64,000 nt of DNA from Zonotrichia leucophrys gambelii (GCF_028769735.1 NC_088169.1:44111229-44175228), one strand, 5' to 3'; numbered from the stretch's first letter, positions 1-14,260 are shown. Translations and numbers: made by a program. Notes: generated by a model not told the origin, from the sequence alone.

Positions 1-1753
1 ATGAAAAAGTTCAGGCATGGAGTACTAGAGGAATTTCTCCCTTTTACCTACTCATGAAACAAAGTCAAAGTATTTTGCATAGACAAAAAGATCATATAGG
101 ATGAGCATGAATCATGAATAAAGAAAAAAATATTTTAGAAAAATGGAAAAGGCATAAAAAACTAATCTTTGGGACAACTGATTGGACCCAACAATCTTGT
201 TACCTTTTAACTGGGGCAAAATGAGGCAAAGGAAAACAACATAAATCATGGCATTCTAAACTTTGCCTGGAGAGAAGAATATCTTAGGATAACTTTATTT
301 TAACAGCTAAATATCACTATGGAGATTTGTAGTTTGTACATTTCCTATTATTTGTTACCAAGGGGAAATTATTTGGGTCAGATATAACTTACAAGAAAGA
401 TCTGCATGTTTAAATCAGAAAGACTAAAATAAATTTGCCTTCTTTGACATCTTATAACTAGACCTACGAGTCAGTAATATCTAGGGGCAGCTCTTCCTTG
501 GGAATACCAATATCTGTTCCCAGCAGAATTTAACATCTTTTGATTCAAGCAATGCAACCCCCAATGTCTTTCTGTGACTTATTTTCCTCTCACACTAAGC
601 ATGAACAGCATGTGTGGCATCACCAAGCCCAGCTCCAAAACAAACTAGAATGGGAAATATTTAACTCTTTAGTGGAAGCAGGGAAAATAGGTAGCTGTCT
701 TTGAAGACCTCAGGAGGAAAAGCAAGTACAATTTGGGTATGTAAATTTCTTAACCACAAAGGTCTGTGTGACAACCTCAACAAAGTTTTTAATTCCAACT
801 CAGGCTTCAGGTATTTAAAAAATGGCATGTTTTTAAATTCAGAAGAACTTGCACTGTACATGTCATTACCTTGCTAGCATGAGGGTGAATTAAGAAAATA
901 ATGACTCTCACATAATATTTTTTGTTGTGAGTGTAAGTATAGAAGGCAGAAAAAAGAGTAATTCAAATAATATTTGATTTGTAATTTCACAACAATTGCA
1001 TCATGGATCACATTCTAAAATCAGAGTGAAAAAAAAATAAAACCCAATATTAAATTTTACACTCAGTTTTTGTAATTCCAGATTTTATAAGATTGAAGAT
1101 AATTTGAAGATAATTTTCTTTAAAGGAGTGCTAAAATTATAAATACTTTAAGCTTTTTTTAATAAGATAAGGAATTATTTTTTTATCAGTGATAAAATAT
1201 TTTTTGAGTGTATCATGGACTTATTTCTTCACCACCCTAGTTAGTAAGAACGTAACACAGACTTTAAAAATTTCTCTTCCTAAGTTTTCAACACAGTTCC
1301 ATCTCTGTCATTGGCTGGTTTTGTTCTTTAATACTGTGCACAGGTCTACTGAACTTGTGCCCTATTTATGAAGTCTTTTTCCTCTTTGGATTGTCTGATT
1401 TCTAAGAACACATGACCTCGTTCTGAAGCTTTTCTCTGGGTCGGTCATTTTATGTGCACTCATGTGCACTCTTTCTTCTCATTTTTAACTTCTTTTTCAT
1501 TTTTACAGAGAATGTAACCATAGAGCCTTGCTTTAGTCACGTTTGCTAATGGATATTACATGTAAAGGCAGGCAGATTGCATGCAGGATGATGGCATTAG
1601 CCTTATCTCTTTAGGAAAATGGGATGAAAGTAGTTGCTTTCATCCTCTATCGAACATCTCCCAGCAGATAGAAGATTGTTTAAACTCCAGCTTAGATGAA
1701 TATTTGCATGCATTTGGATTTGCCCCATTTTGGTTTTGCAAGAATCCATGTTT

Positions 1754-1801
1754 AAAACAAAAAAAAACAAAAAAAAAAAAAAAAAAAAAAAAAGAAAAAA
1801 A
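1754..1801. repeat. A-rich simple repeat
   Basis: A run of about 48 bases is almost entirely A, broken by two C and one G. I see no recognisable retroposon body next to it, so it is called as low-complexity sequence and not as a retroposon tail. The open frames that cross it on both strands encode only Lys or Phe runs and are not genes. Confidence 0.9.
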
Positions 1802-1901
1802 TACCAAACCAAATAAGCAGAAACTGCAGTTAGCTCTCATTTTGGGTTCTGATATATATTCTAGGTATTTCTGCTCCTGTCCCTAAAGTTACTTCATGTG
1901 C

Positions 1902-1929
1902 ATATACATATATATATATATATATATAA
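1902..1929. repeat. TA dinucleotide microsatellite
   Basis: About 14 TA units in a nearly pure run follow a CATATACA lead-in. Such tracts are highly mutable and can extrude as cruciforms. No function is implied. Confidence 0.9.
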
Positions 1930-3699
1930 TTTATATCTTCATGTTCTTTAGTCAGACTTCAGAAACATGGTGAACTAAAATGTAGAATCTATCTGAGCAT
2001 CTATCTTAAGAGATTTCAGCTGAAATTCTCTCAGACCTGAATTCCTTTTATTTGCCTATCTTAGTCTTGAAATGTTACTTATGACAGCATAGATAGAGGA
2101 ATTGTCTTTTAGGAATTGTATTCCAGTTGAAAAAATATGAAAGACTTTAATTCTATAAGCAATGAATTTGTAAGCCATACCAAACCAATCAGTTCTCTGA
2201 AAATTGCTGGCAAAACCTCTTACTGATAATTGCACATGAAAAATTCATGTAGAAAAAAATACTGTAAGAAAAAGCAACAGAAATATTGTGAAAAAAAATG
2301 ATCAAGACTTTTTTTTCCCTTAAATCTTCCCATATGTTAATAAACCAGGATATTGGAAACTATATGTAGCATGAGAGAAGGCATTTTTTCCCATTACATT
2401 TGCATATCCTTATGAACAGCATGACAGATGTCTGTTCAACAATTTTTCTTCCAAATTTCATGTGGGAGAAAGCAAAAAATTTGCTAAGCTTTAAGATGGT
2501 TTTGCTTAAGTTGCCCTTTTGTTGTCTTAAAGCAAGATAGGGGTTTGTGACATTGAGGGCAGCACAGCCCACAGGGTATTTTTTCCAGAGAGAGGTTTTA
2601 AATCTTGTTTAATAGTTGTTTTTAAAATGACAGCAAAGAGAAGGCAAATACTTACTATTTTCTAAGCCTATGTCTAGTGGTCTTCCAGCATACAGTACTG
2701 TAAAGAGCCATGCAGTTTTCTTATTTACTTTAGTGAAGAGGCTGCTGAACAGTGCTTATCTTAGTTTAAATGGTCAGTTGAATATTTGCTTTTCTTCAGT
2801 TTAGAAGCACAACAGAGAGATGGAAAGAAGCCCTTTCATTTCCACAGCAGTGAAGCATCCTTTTTTTCCTGAGGCCTGCTGTAGTCCTGTGTGAGCTCAT
2901 GTGAGGGATGGGCACTGCTTTAGAACATTGCATTCTGTAGTGATGGAGGAATGTGCTGGATCACAGAACAAGTGAAAAACCTTAACAACTCTCAGGGTCC
3001 AAATGAGAACTGGGGCTTCTATCTGTCTCTTCTAAATGTAAGACATCAGGCACTTTGCTTTGGAAAAGCACCATAGCCTGTTTTATCTCTACGATCTTGT
3101 TTACCAATGCAGCTGATTCCACAATCAAAGATTAAATTAAGCTAGCCATGCTGTCATTGATATATGACTATGCTTTAAATGAGTAAAACATGAAAACAGA
3201 AGGGAAGTAATCTGCATGAGCTTTCAAGTATTTCCTTTTTCAGCTGTACTTTTATTTTTATTTGATAAATATATGACTATGTATGTTTATGGACCTTCTT
3301 GAGTGATGATTTTTTAAAAGATTTGCGCATTTTGCATTCAAAAATCAGTTACATTTGTACAACTCTGAATGTACCTGAATTATGCTGAATGGATGATGGG
3401 ATGCTTCCTTTCTGCAGAGGAACCAAGAACTAATGCTCCTAACTGTTGGATATTAGGAGGTGAGAAGTTCTCATTGCAACATGCATGGGTAACTACCAAA
3501 ATTCTAAACTCCTCCAGCAGTAAAAAACCTATCACTGCATATTTTTTTCCAGAAATGATCCCAAGGCTACTTCATTTGTGTTGTCAATATCTTAAATCAG
3601 GGATCTTCTCTGAAGTCATGTATCCCATGACTTTTTCTCTATTGCCTTTTTCTTCTCAAGCAATGCAATAAATAAAAATTTCCTCTTCTCCAGCCACCC

Positions 3700-3773
3700 T
3701 ATACATATATATATACATATATATACATATATATACATATATATATATACATATATATATATATACACACATA
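3700..3773. repeat. TA/CA compound microsatellite
   Basis: The tract is about 74 bp of tandem TATATACA-type units that grade into ACACAC at the right end. The minus-strand open frame crossing it is an alternating Tyr/Ile artefact of the repeat. Confidence 0.9.
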
Positions 3774-6025
3774 TCTTTGGCTCCTGTGCTGTCTCCATGA
3801 AATTCATCTACATTTTAAATATATTTTAGATAAAACCCACAACAAGCAAATAAACACCCCAGTAGATTTTAACTTGATTTGTTATAATATACTATAATTT
3901 TTTATTTCTCTCAGAAGGTTTGGAAAATATTGGTAAAACTTGCAATTACTACCATAACACAAAAAAGCAGCATATAAATAATTGAAACTGATATTATTAA
4001 GCAGCATTATCAGTATCTGTTTCTTTCTCTTTACTATTTGTTCTACATATAGGAGTAAATTTGATTTTGGTGTTGAGGGTTTATTTCCAACCCCCTGTAA
4101 CAATATCTCTCTTCACTATGTATTGAGTATTAAGGTTCTGTAACTCCTAATTATATGAAATACCAAAACAACATTAAGAAAAATCAACTGCCTTTTTTGG
4201 AATTTGGAGAAAGTGTTCTTTCATTAAGTAAGACTGTAAAATACAAGTTAATCTGCTTACTTAAGGGAATTACTGGCACAGTATTGCATTCTCTCCTGGT
4301 TGCCTCTGAGGAAAGTTGCGCATCCAATTTTATTGTTATTTTATTTTGTTCCTGGAATGTGTTCTGGCAGTGCCATTCAGTATGAAAACAGAAGTACCCT
4401 ATTTATTAATTTCTTCTTCCACTCCTGGACTATTCAGAATGCAAATTATACAAAATGACATCGTGAGTAGCAATTAATAAGAAATTGTCTGGTTGAAGGA
4501 AACAAAAACATCTACATGCACATTGTTTTGTTTGCAGTTTTCCTATTTCCGTGGGGAAATGATAACAGCTAAATCACAGCCCATAAGGATCAATTAATCT
4601 ATGAAGTATGTTCACAGTGTTGCTTTTCACATCCTTTTAAGTGATATGAAAAGTGGTACAAGTGGCCATTTGAAGGCAACATGGGAACAATTTTGCATAA
4701 ATGATATGTGTTCCTTAAAATATTTGTGTCACACAGTTCTGTCTTGAAAAGACCTTATTCAGTCTCTATGCTTATGAAACAGCCCCTACAGAAGGAAACA
4801 AGAAGGTTTACTTTTGCAGGTCTTCACTTTTTAATGACTGATTTATCTTATTTTCAAGAGAAAAAAAAATATGTGCAAAATCTGAAGGCTGAGTTTGTGG
4901 TTGAGGTTGTGTGTTTAAGAGATGCAGAAAAACCAAAAGTGCTAAAAATGTTTTGCATTTACCTAGTTAGAGGCAATGTTTTTTTTTCCTCCCCAGAATG
5001 TATTAACTTATGCAGATGTGAAACATTAAGACATTGTCATTTAACACAAAAAGGAGTGGTTTATAAAAATGGTTCTCAGAGGTGTTCAATTTTTTTTATT
5101 TCAGCAAGACTGCTTATTTCACAGAGCATGAAAATCATACATCCCCTTTTATTATTTCTAGCTTAAAGATTCTATATGGTAAACATCTATGTTTTGAGTT
5201 AAATCTCTTAGAACACATTTTTTTGCAAAGAAGGAACACAGTTTTTTCCTGATTCATGATATTCATCAAGTGAAATATGATATTTCAAATAATGGAATAC
5301 CAAAGAAAAAGAATACTACTGCTGCATTTCTTCATGTTCTCTGGAAACTGCAGCAGTATTATGTCATCATCAAAAGCTTTTAATAACATGTTAAAAATGG
5401 TGTCTTTTACTAGTGCTAGTAAGAAAAAATACTAAGAAATGTATTAGGCTGAATAAAAGGTTTTATCTCCTATCTGGTGAGGTTTGGAGGCTTTGGCATG
5501 GGATTTTTGTTAGTTGTTGATCATCAAACCATCTGTTTATCCAGACTCTGACTAGTGTATGCAAAGACAGACTTCTAGAATTTTAAACTGCATACTTTTT
5601 ATTGTGTATGCTGTGAGCTCAAACAAACACTGAGTCTTGAATAAACACTTAAATAAAAAATAATGTTTCATTGTCTTAGTATTTTTCAGTAGACTCTCCA
5701 AATGTGTTATCAAGGTGCCTTTATTCAGTTGAAGGTAAAAATTTTGCTTTTCTTATGAATCAGTTGCAAAATATGTGTAGGTCTTAGCCTCAGAATATCT
5801 AGAGAGAAATTTGAGATTTTATGGTCTATTTTCAAGGTTTCAGTTTCAATAAAGCCATTTGGAGAATCTAGTTCCTAATAGTTTCTTTGCAATAAAGCAC
5901 ACCTGGGATCATGCACTTTCATTTCAGGTGTTTGTGTGACCATCTGTATAGGCTCTTTATGAACTAGCCTGTTAATTATTAGTATTTTTCCCTATTGAAT
6001 CATTTTTTTACCCAGTATAAAAGAT

Positions 6026-6056
6026 GCTGCTTATGAGGATTTCCCTCATAAGCAGC
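6026..6056. repeat. Perfect 13-bp inverted repeat, 5-nt loop
   Basis: The left arm GCTGCTTATGAGG at 6026-6038 is the exact reverse complement of 6044-6056, with loop ATTTC between. Allowing one bulged T, pairing extends outwards by about four more base pairs into flanking A and T runs. The resulting stem of about 17 bp is shorter than a typical animal pre-microRNA, so no RNA gene is claimed. Origin by small-scale template switching is as likely as function. Confidence 0.75.
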
Positions 6057-8286
6057 TTTTCAGTATTCATGTTTTGTTTCCTTTGCTTAGCCCGTATTGT
6101 TGTACCTCTGTTCTGAACAGCCAAATACTCACGTTCTCACAGGATTTATGGATGGTGCCCATCATGGTATCTATGCTATTTGAAACATTTAAGAATATTG
6201 AAAAATTCATATGCCTAAAAGACCCTGTAAGGAGAAGAGGCCTTCTGAATAGTTTTATAGACATACTGGGAAAGTGAAATGAATAGTTTCACATGAGAAT
6301 ATATTGGCAAGTAGTCATAATGATTTTCTTTCATGAAGGATTTTGACATTGGACTTCTCCCTAAACTTTCCTCTCTTTAATTTTGTTGCTTTTCTAAATC
6401 AAAACTATAAATAGTTGAATGTTCTATGGAAAGTTATATCCATCTCCCCATTTTCATCCAGAAAGCAGTGTCTCTACAACTCATCAGACCACATACTAAT
6501 GAGAAGCTATGAACACTGCAGGAAGGATTCCAGTGATTCCTGAGGTGGCCTACCAAGTTAACCTTCAAAACTCTCTGGGTTGTTCTTCCCATGAGCAAAA
6601 TATTTTCTTTTTCAAAAGACTTCCATGGGAACTATGTGTAATCTTTAATGCAAAATAATACTGGAATCAGGTTACCATAAAAATGGGGATGTAAAATTAT
6701 TTAAATATATATTACATATTTTGAATATAAGCAGACTCTGCAAATGCACTCTTCTGGCACATAATGAAATATAAAGAATTGGACATGACTTAGAAAGAAT
6801 TCTTTGGTTTCATATCTACATCTATCTGTACATTTAACTAAACACCAACAATGACAGCATTTCCAAAAGAATGAACAACTTATATGGTGTCAAAGGTCTT
6901 CATTACCTTATTGAAATGATCAGATGATATGCAGAGGGACACTAATCAGCATTTTTCCTAACCAAAATGGAGGTAGTTCAGGTCTTTCTGAAAAAAACCC
7001 ATCAAAACATTCTCAGAAAGTTTTAGTTTCTGTGAAGGCATAACATCCTTCTTTCAAAATCAATTTGCAAGCAGTCAGGACATATGTATGACTCACTTGC
7101 CAAATTTCACTTTTAAAAATCAAAAACACGTAGTGCTAAGCAGCAAAAGTGTTAAAAATCAGCATCTTTCTTACAGATTTAAAATAGAAGTAACTTACTC
7201 AAGCAATTTCAGGAAAGAAAAATGTCTAATGGAATTCCTGCAAGGACATTGACTGAAAAAGAATTATGTATTGAAACACCAGTCTTGGTACTGGAGTTTT
7301 GTTCAAACATTGCTATTTTAATTTTTGTTCTTTATCTTTAAAAATGCAGAATATTTTTGTAATGCTATCTTTAACACTGACTAAAATAAATTTTATCAGC
7401 TTAACAGAATAAAAGTGTATGGCAATGGAGAAAAAAAAAATGTTCTCTGTAATGATCTTCAGGAAAAACTATTTAATTATTTCAAGGGGAAAACCATGGA
7501 GCCTGAAGGTATCTTGTAACAGCTGTACACACATAGTTTCATTTTCTGACTTGGCAGTAAATACTTATTAGTGAGCATAAGGTAACTGATGAGTGATAAA
7601 TGATAGTTAAAGTACATTTTGCTGTCCCTTGGGTCCAAAATCTTGAGCTGTATGTCCATTCCTTGGATATATATGGCACATCTGTATTCAATGATCCAGA
7701 ATCTATCTTAATTCTTAGTTGCCTTGAAAGGGAAGACTGTCATATTACAGTCCCATGAAAATTCTTTAAAAAAAAGTAGGTAATATCACTTCCCTAATGT
7801 TATTCTACTCAGGTAAGATTTTTGGTTGGTAATGTGGTTTATGTTCACCTATTCATATCCTTCTAGAAGCAGAAAGACTGCTTAAAAGCACTGATTAGAG
7901 AATAGCAACTGAGTTAAGGGTAGAAATCAAGAGTTTTCATGGTGAAAATTCTAAGGATGGAGGGAACTGGGATGAAAATTCTACTAGGATTTAGGCTTTT
8001 TATTTTGTTTAAAGCTGCCTAGGTAAAATAAAGGGTTGCTGAAGGATGCTGTCTCTGATAGCTCCTATTACACCTGTAAGGAGGTTGCTAATGCCTTATG
8101 TTTTATGACAACTGCAAGCAAAATGTGAAGTAATTCTAAAAAAGTTTAAAAAACATCATGTGAATAGTAATACAATATGCAAGGACCTATAACTTGCATA
8201 AGAAGTGACATATCTGTTTCAATATGGTTTGCTTTGAATGGCATTCCCTTCATACTTTCAGTACACGACTACTACCTAGACCTGAT

Positions 8287-8392
8287 GATTTACTGCAATG
8301 CAACATGATTTACTACAATTGATGGCTTACTACACACACGATTTACTACAATTACTCAACAATATGTCCATTCCACCGGATTTACTGTGCAA
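8287..8392. repeat. Degenerate short direct repeats (GATTTACT motif)
   Basis: The motif GATTTACT followed by GCAA, ACAA or GTGC occurs at about 8287, 8307, 8340 and 8379, with a related GGCTTACTACA copy at about 8323. Spacing is irregular (roughly 16-39 bp) and the copies differ. This looks like an old, decayed minisatellite or local duplications. Confidence 0.5.
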
Positions 8393-10454
8393 ACTTCTCT
8401 CATAGTAGGAGTTTGTTTGTCTGATAATAGAGATTCTTTTCAAAACTTAATTTGAAAGTCTTCACAGTTCCACTGACGTCTTTCTGGAAACACTTTTTTG
8501 TAATGCTTTAAAGGAAGTACGGGAAACTTTTTCTATTTGCACTTTTAAATTTCTAAATTTTTGTTTTCCAGAATATAAAAAAGACCTGGTTGATACATCA
8601 AAAACCAGATTGATTCTCAGAATTACACCAAGAATCAATTTAGCAGTGCTCTGGTTCTATTTAATTGTTAGGTAGCCATTCAGCATATTAATATAGGTGG
8701 TTTATCTTGGCACTAGAGCAGCTCCCTATTCATTTATTTTACGTAAGTATAGGGATCACAGATATGAAGGATATACTGCATATACTGAAATTACATATAT
8801 GTTTTAAAAGAATGCATATAGTGATAAGATCTTAATTTACTTCAGCTGCACTAAGTTGGAACTGAAAGCATTTTGTACTAAAAAAATCCTCAAATTTTTC
8901 TCACAATTTTCAGGGTTACTACAGTGAAACTACTGACGCATTTTCTACATGTACCAAGTGTTTATTTAGACTTAACTGAATTGACTCGATTCAATGCCAT
9001 TAGATGCCTGAGTCTCCCATCTGTTCTTCAACTGTGTCCCCGAGACCTCAATAGACTCTTACAGGTTTTGTTTTAAGTCTTTTAGATCTTCATTGAATAT
9101 CTCAGGCACAGCAAGGTACCTCAGGTATCACTGGGCCTTTAACTGTTATACTGAGTGCTCCTTTTGTTTTTCACTTTCGAAAACAGTCACAAAAGGGATT
9201 CCAAATCTTGTTAGAATAAAATTGATCTGAAAAAAATATTGATAATTGTAGATTTTGATTGGAACTTCTGTGAGGTAATATAGGGATTTTGTCTGAGATG
9301 ATTACATATGAGGTGAAAAGTTGAAGTTCAAAAAAGTATTAGAATATAAGTAGTGTCAGACTTTATGTATTTGCTATTATAAAAGAATACAAAAAATACA
9401 TAAAAAGTACATTAAAAATACATCACATTCACATTTAAAAACATGCTTCTTTTTTAAACATAGAAGGATTCTGCTGGGGATCTTCAATTTGGTCATTAAG
9501 CACATGAATAACCTTAGCAATCTCAGTTTTCAATTTAATGTACTCTTAGTATGGCTTGGCTGAGGCAGAGATAAAAGACTTATTTTTTTAAATATATGAT
9601 TTATCTATTTAGTTCTGAAAAAAAATCTAAATTTTACCTTTAGAGACAAAAGTTATTCCATATCAGTGATATTTTCCTCTCACCTCTTTCCCTCCCTCTA
9701 CCTGTAACTAAACCAAATTCTTGAAGCGTTCATGAGTTTGTCTTCCTGTGTAGAATTTTTCTTAGCAGAATAAAAGAATTTCATGTAAGTAGTAAAATAT
9801 TTTTAATTCCAACATGAACATAAGAAACTAATTCACAATATGCATATTTATGTATTTCTGTTCTTTCCTTATTTCCTAAAAAAATAAGACAGTAAATACT
9901 ATGATCCATGGTGTAGACAATGCAGATTCTAAACAAGAGATAAATCTACCTTCTGTACCAAAACAAAAGCAGAAAAATTATTATTTCAATTTTAAGTACA
10001 TAGTATAATCACTCTGTTCAAAATGATTCTACAATTAATTTATTAAGTTCAGCTATTTTCATGTAGCCATTTTTCTTTTTAATGAAGAAACCCTTCAAAC
10101 TAGATGTATTGCACATAATTTTGGTGGTTCTTAAGGTAACAAAGGGAAAATATAAAAAGCATTAGATCACCTTAAAATCTCTTATCCAGACTAAACATAA
10201 CCATCTGCTCCAGAACCCAAGTAGAAAGAACTGTTGAGGGGTTTTTTGGCTTTTTGGCCTTTTTTCCATTCAAATAGCCCATCACCAACACCACTACTAA
10301 TACTGTTTAATTATGCTTTATTATAAATTCACTGCAAGCTAAAGCAGCCTACAGCAGCCTCCTGTTCCAACACTAAAATTGTCTGTATCAGTGGTATTTC
10401 CATGTTTCCCTTTCCTTTTTTCTGTATTCTTTTCAATGATCCTCTTTGTACATT

Positions 10455-10483
10455 AAAAGAAAAAAAAAAAAAAAACAAAAAAA
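10455..10483. repeat. A-rich simple repeat
   Basis: This is a 29-bp run of A with one G and one C. No retroposon body is seen beside it. Confidence 0.85.
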
Positions 10484-13400
10484 CCATGCTGTCTCTTGAG
10501 AAGAAGAGAGAAGTTACTGTGATATAGCAGCAACTACGAGTGTGATTGTTTTGGTCACTCATATAGGTTGCAGGTAATCTTGATGCAAGCTGCTTTTTAT
10601 TAGAACCTTTCCCTAGAAAAAGCTTAGAGAATGATGCTTTTGCTGGTTATTTACACCCTGGGGTTTGCATGCTTATTTATTTGTTAATTTATTTGTTTAT
10701 TCACTATTCTTTGATTTCTGTCATTGTTGGAAAATTGTTAAAACTAATTGTTGAATACTAAGTGATTGTACTCAAACTAAGTTTCCTATGTTCCTTTTAG
10801 AAGAAGAGAGAACAGTTTTATTTAAGATCATCTGGATGCAATTTAAAATTATGAGGCAACTGCCTGAAGATGGCATTTCTAATGAAATCATAAATAAAGC
10901 AGGGAAAACAATAATATGCAAACAGAGAAATATGATAGAGTGAAATACCCACCAAACGAATTCTTCCCTGGGAAAGAATTCCGCCATTTCAAGTTTGCAG
11001 AACTGTGCATAACATTTTCAGAACTACTTGCATTTAGACTTGCAATAAACATCAAAATACTTCCAAGAACTGAACATGATCTTGTGGCAGCTGGTACATA
11101 CTGAGAAAAAACTTTTCTCACAATGCTAATACTCCTTATCAAGAGAGATCAGTATACTCACAGATGCTGTGATCCAAATTAAAAAGGAATACCAGGGAAG
11201 AAGACTTGGAAGTTGTGATATCCAGCAACTATAGGTAATATATACAACCTTTCTGCCCTCACTGAAGACTCTGTGGTAAGTTCTTTATATGTAAAGTCCC
11301 ACCAGTATTCATCTCAAATATTTCCACATATATATAATTTTCCCAATAGAAAAATCCTACTATGAAGTCATAATTCTGTAGAAAAAGGCATTACTACAAG
11401 AAGAAGAAGAAAAAAACCCCAAAACCATGAAAAACTGTAAAAGAAAGTAAAAGAGCCTAGAAAATTGATTATTGATAATGTCAATTCTCAGTAATTCATA
11501 TGAACAATACCTAGCAGGACTTGAAATAATCCCTAGGGCTATATTGCCAGTAATTTAACAACTACTTGGAAGTACCTGACTTTATGAAGGGACTATTTTA
11601 AAGAAATAGAATGATTTAATATGTAGTAACTTTGCTTCAGTGAAGTATATTGTTATATAGAGTGCTAGTTTCCCCAAATTGAAAACTGTAAGATCATCTC
11701 GCTTTGGTATATATTTGAGAATCATCCTTTCATAATGCAGTGCTTCTCTTCATTTCAGTTACTTGAATTCATTTTAAAGAACAGTAATTTTCTAGAATCT
11801 CATGCACTGTTTTCCTCAGAACCCAACTCAAATGGAAAGGCCATTACAATATGTCACAAAATGTGAAAATTTTCCTACATTTAATTTACATCTCTTATTT
11901 ATACGCCTACTGTATTCTGGTAAAACAACTATATAAGACACCAGTTGATATTCACTGAACCTTAGACTGTAACTATTTTGTTAAGATTATCTCTTCTGTG
12001 CATTTTCTTTTAAAAGCTGTCATACTTGACTTCTATTGAAAAGTGACCTCTGTCAGACTCAGAGGGAGGCATATTAGGAATGACATCCAGAAATACCCAT
12101 CTTTTATAAATTTTTCCACTTCCTATTGTAAGATATTATACTTCTAATAGCACAGCTGAAATAAGCTGAAATATATTTCTGACAAAAGCAAGGCAAAAAA
12201 AAAGACTTCAACTTAGTATGTACTTCCACCAAGATTCTGCTCTTGAAGATTTGAAATGCTAGAAAAGTCTGCTATTGATACAAAGCCACTAGAAAAAGAG
12301 AGAAAAAAAAAAAAGATCAAAAAAGAAAGGACTGAAGTCCGTAAGTTCTGTGCATGTGTGTCATTTTGCCATGCTGATAACACAGTTCCTTGGTACCCTT
12401 GGTACAGTGAAACTATTATTTTCAGAAAATCTCAGGGGAAAAAGCCCTTACAAGGAAAAAAAAAGAGTATTTAAATAACTTTTCTCCTCTGGATTTTTCT
12501 TTAAACAAAGGATCAATTTACAAGTCAAATAGCAACATAGAAGGAAATACAAACATTTATTTTTACCACTATTTAAATACTACTATTCAAATAGTGGGTG
12601 TAAACTATTATTGTACTTGCTCTATATTTTTTTTATTGAAAGTGTTAAACCATTACAAATTTGTCAAAACTTCCAAGTAAGACTTCATCTGATTTGCATA
12701 AACAAATATGGAGTACTTTAAGGGTCTGTTTAGTCTACTGAACTTGTCTTCTCTTACAGCTTGAGATTATGACATTTTTTACTATTGCTTACAGCCTACC
12801 AGGCTCACATGTAAGCTTAGCTCCAAATAACACCTTTTTTCACACAACCTTCATCTAAAAAATTTAACACAATAAAATAGTAAGTAATGTGCCAAGTAGT
12901 TAAAAAAGTGAATAAAATGACATTCTATTCCATGATCAGATTTACTCGTAATTTGTAGCTGCCTCAGTTCCATACTCTTTAGATATCATTCAAGATGAAT
13001 GACAGAAACATTTTTACATAATTGCCTATGCTAATGGCAAAAATTCTGCAGATTAGGAATTAAATTACACATTGGAATGATGTTTCCCTTATCTGTGCAG
13101 TTTGATATATGGGTGGGTATCTAGGAAATTCGGAAGTCTGATGTAACAGGCATCAATGATGAAAAAAAGTGAAAAAAGCCATACTATGTTTTGCTTCATA
13201 CCATTGAACTGGAAAAATGTGTCAGTAATCATGCTTACTGAAAGAGAATGGGCCAGTTTTTGGTAAAAAAGGCTAAAGTCTGGGTTAATTCAAATTAGTT
13301 TGAAAGCTGAACTGTACTTCACAGCTTTCCTTCAGCTATTAATAATATCACAGTAAGGAAATATACACCATTACAGGATGACTTTGGGAATGTTTTTCTC

Positions 13401-13695
13401 TTTCCATTGAGTTCAATGAGAATCTTGATCAATCATTTTCTAATTGACAAATCATTTAAATTCCTGAATTCATGTGAAGGGATCTGGGGGTTTTTATCTG
13501 TAACTTACTTCTACTGTTAAATTTTCTGTGTTTTTAAAGACATTTTCTATTTCAGTGCCGAAAGGTACAATGGGTGACAAGGTAAATTATGCCCAGCTTT
13601 TCAAATTTCCTTGCTCCAAAGGCTCTCTGGGATTAAATTCCCCATTTCTATTTATCTGCATAAAGCAGATTATTAGCAACATTAAGGTTCTTTGG

Positions 13696-13713
13696 AAAAA
13701 AAAAAAAAAAAAA
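13696..13713. repeat. Poly(A) run
   Basis: The run is an 18-bp uninterrupted stretch of A. Neither side shows a body or target duplication that would mark it as a retroposon tail. Confidence 0.85.
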
Positions 13714-14260
13714 GCAGTGTAAATGCTGTGTCTATGATACAAGTGTGATTCCAAATTATTTTCCTGAGATTAGTGAGGAATTATGTGCATATTTAGTGTA
13801 CAGAGGATGAGAAACACATAATATATGTGTTAAAATGTTTAATTTATGAGACAGAAATGAAAGTATAAGAAAAAGAATGAGCAAAAAATTGCTATTTTTT
13901 TTTCCCTTGAACATGCCATCCTCAGTTTCATTCCCTGCCCCTTGTTCTGGTCCTAAAGATAAAATGAAATAGTTGTTTCTGGTTTTCCCACTCTCCAGCG
14001 AGAAAAATATAGGTTTCTATATGTTCTTAATCTAGAGATGACTTCCAAGTTTATCTGCTCAATTTATTGCTGACATAAGGCTGAAGATGGTGGTTTGTAA
14101 AATGAAACATTATGTGATATCCCCGACAAACCTGTTCGCTTATTTTTCTATTTCTCAGCAGTACTGAGAAAGTACTGGTTATTTTTCTAGCACTTGAAAT
14201 GTATCCCCCAAAATGTTCATCAACTTGTCTCTCTCTTCCTGAGTTCCTCCAGAGCACACC

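Larger units (their letters stand above)
1..14260. other. AT-rich non-coding stretch, no gene recognised
   Basis: This stretch holds no open frame with recognisable domains and no transposable element that I can identify. It contains an A-rich run near 1754-1801, TA-rich microsatellites near 1902-1929 and 3700-3773, an A-run near 10455-10483, a perfect hairpin at 6026-6056 and degenerate direct repeats at 8287-8392. The longest open frame in the window lies here (first ATG at 4768, stop at 5166, about 132 codons). It is low in complexity, has no family signature and is treated as chance. Old, highly diverged repeats could be present that I cannot recognise by eye. Confidence 0.6.

Noticed and set aside
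3616..3807. Tyr/Ile-rich minus-strand open frame
   Set aside because: It is an artefact of the TA/CA microsatellite at 3700-3773.
4768..5166. Longest open frame from an ATG (about 132 codons, plus strand)
   Set aside because: A frame of this length is not very surprising in 64 kb of AT-rich DNA. It has no recognisable domain and includes T-rich, intron-like tracts.
8287..8392. Direct repeats as a CRISPR array
   Set aside because: The repeats are short, divergent and irregularly spaced, and the genome is avian.
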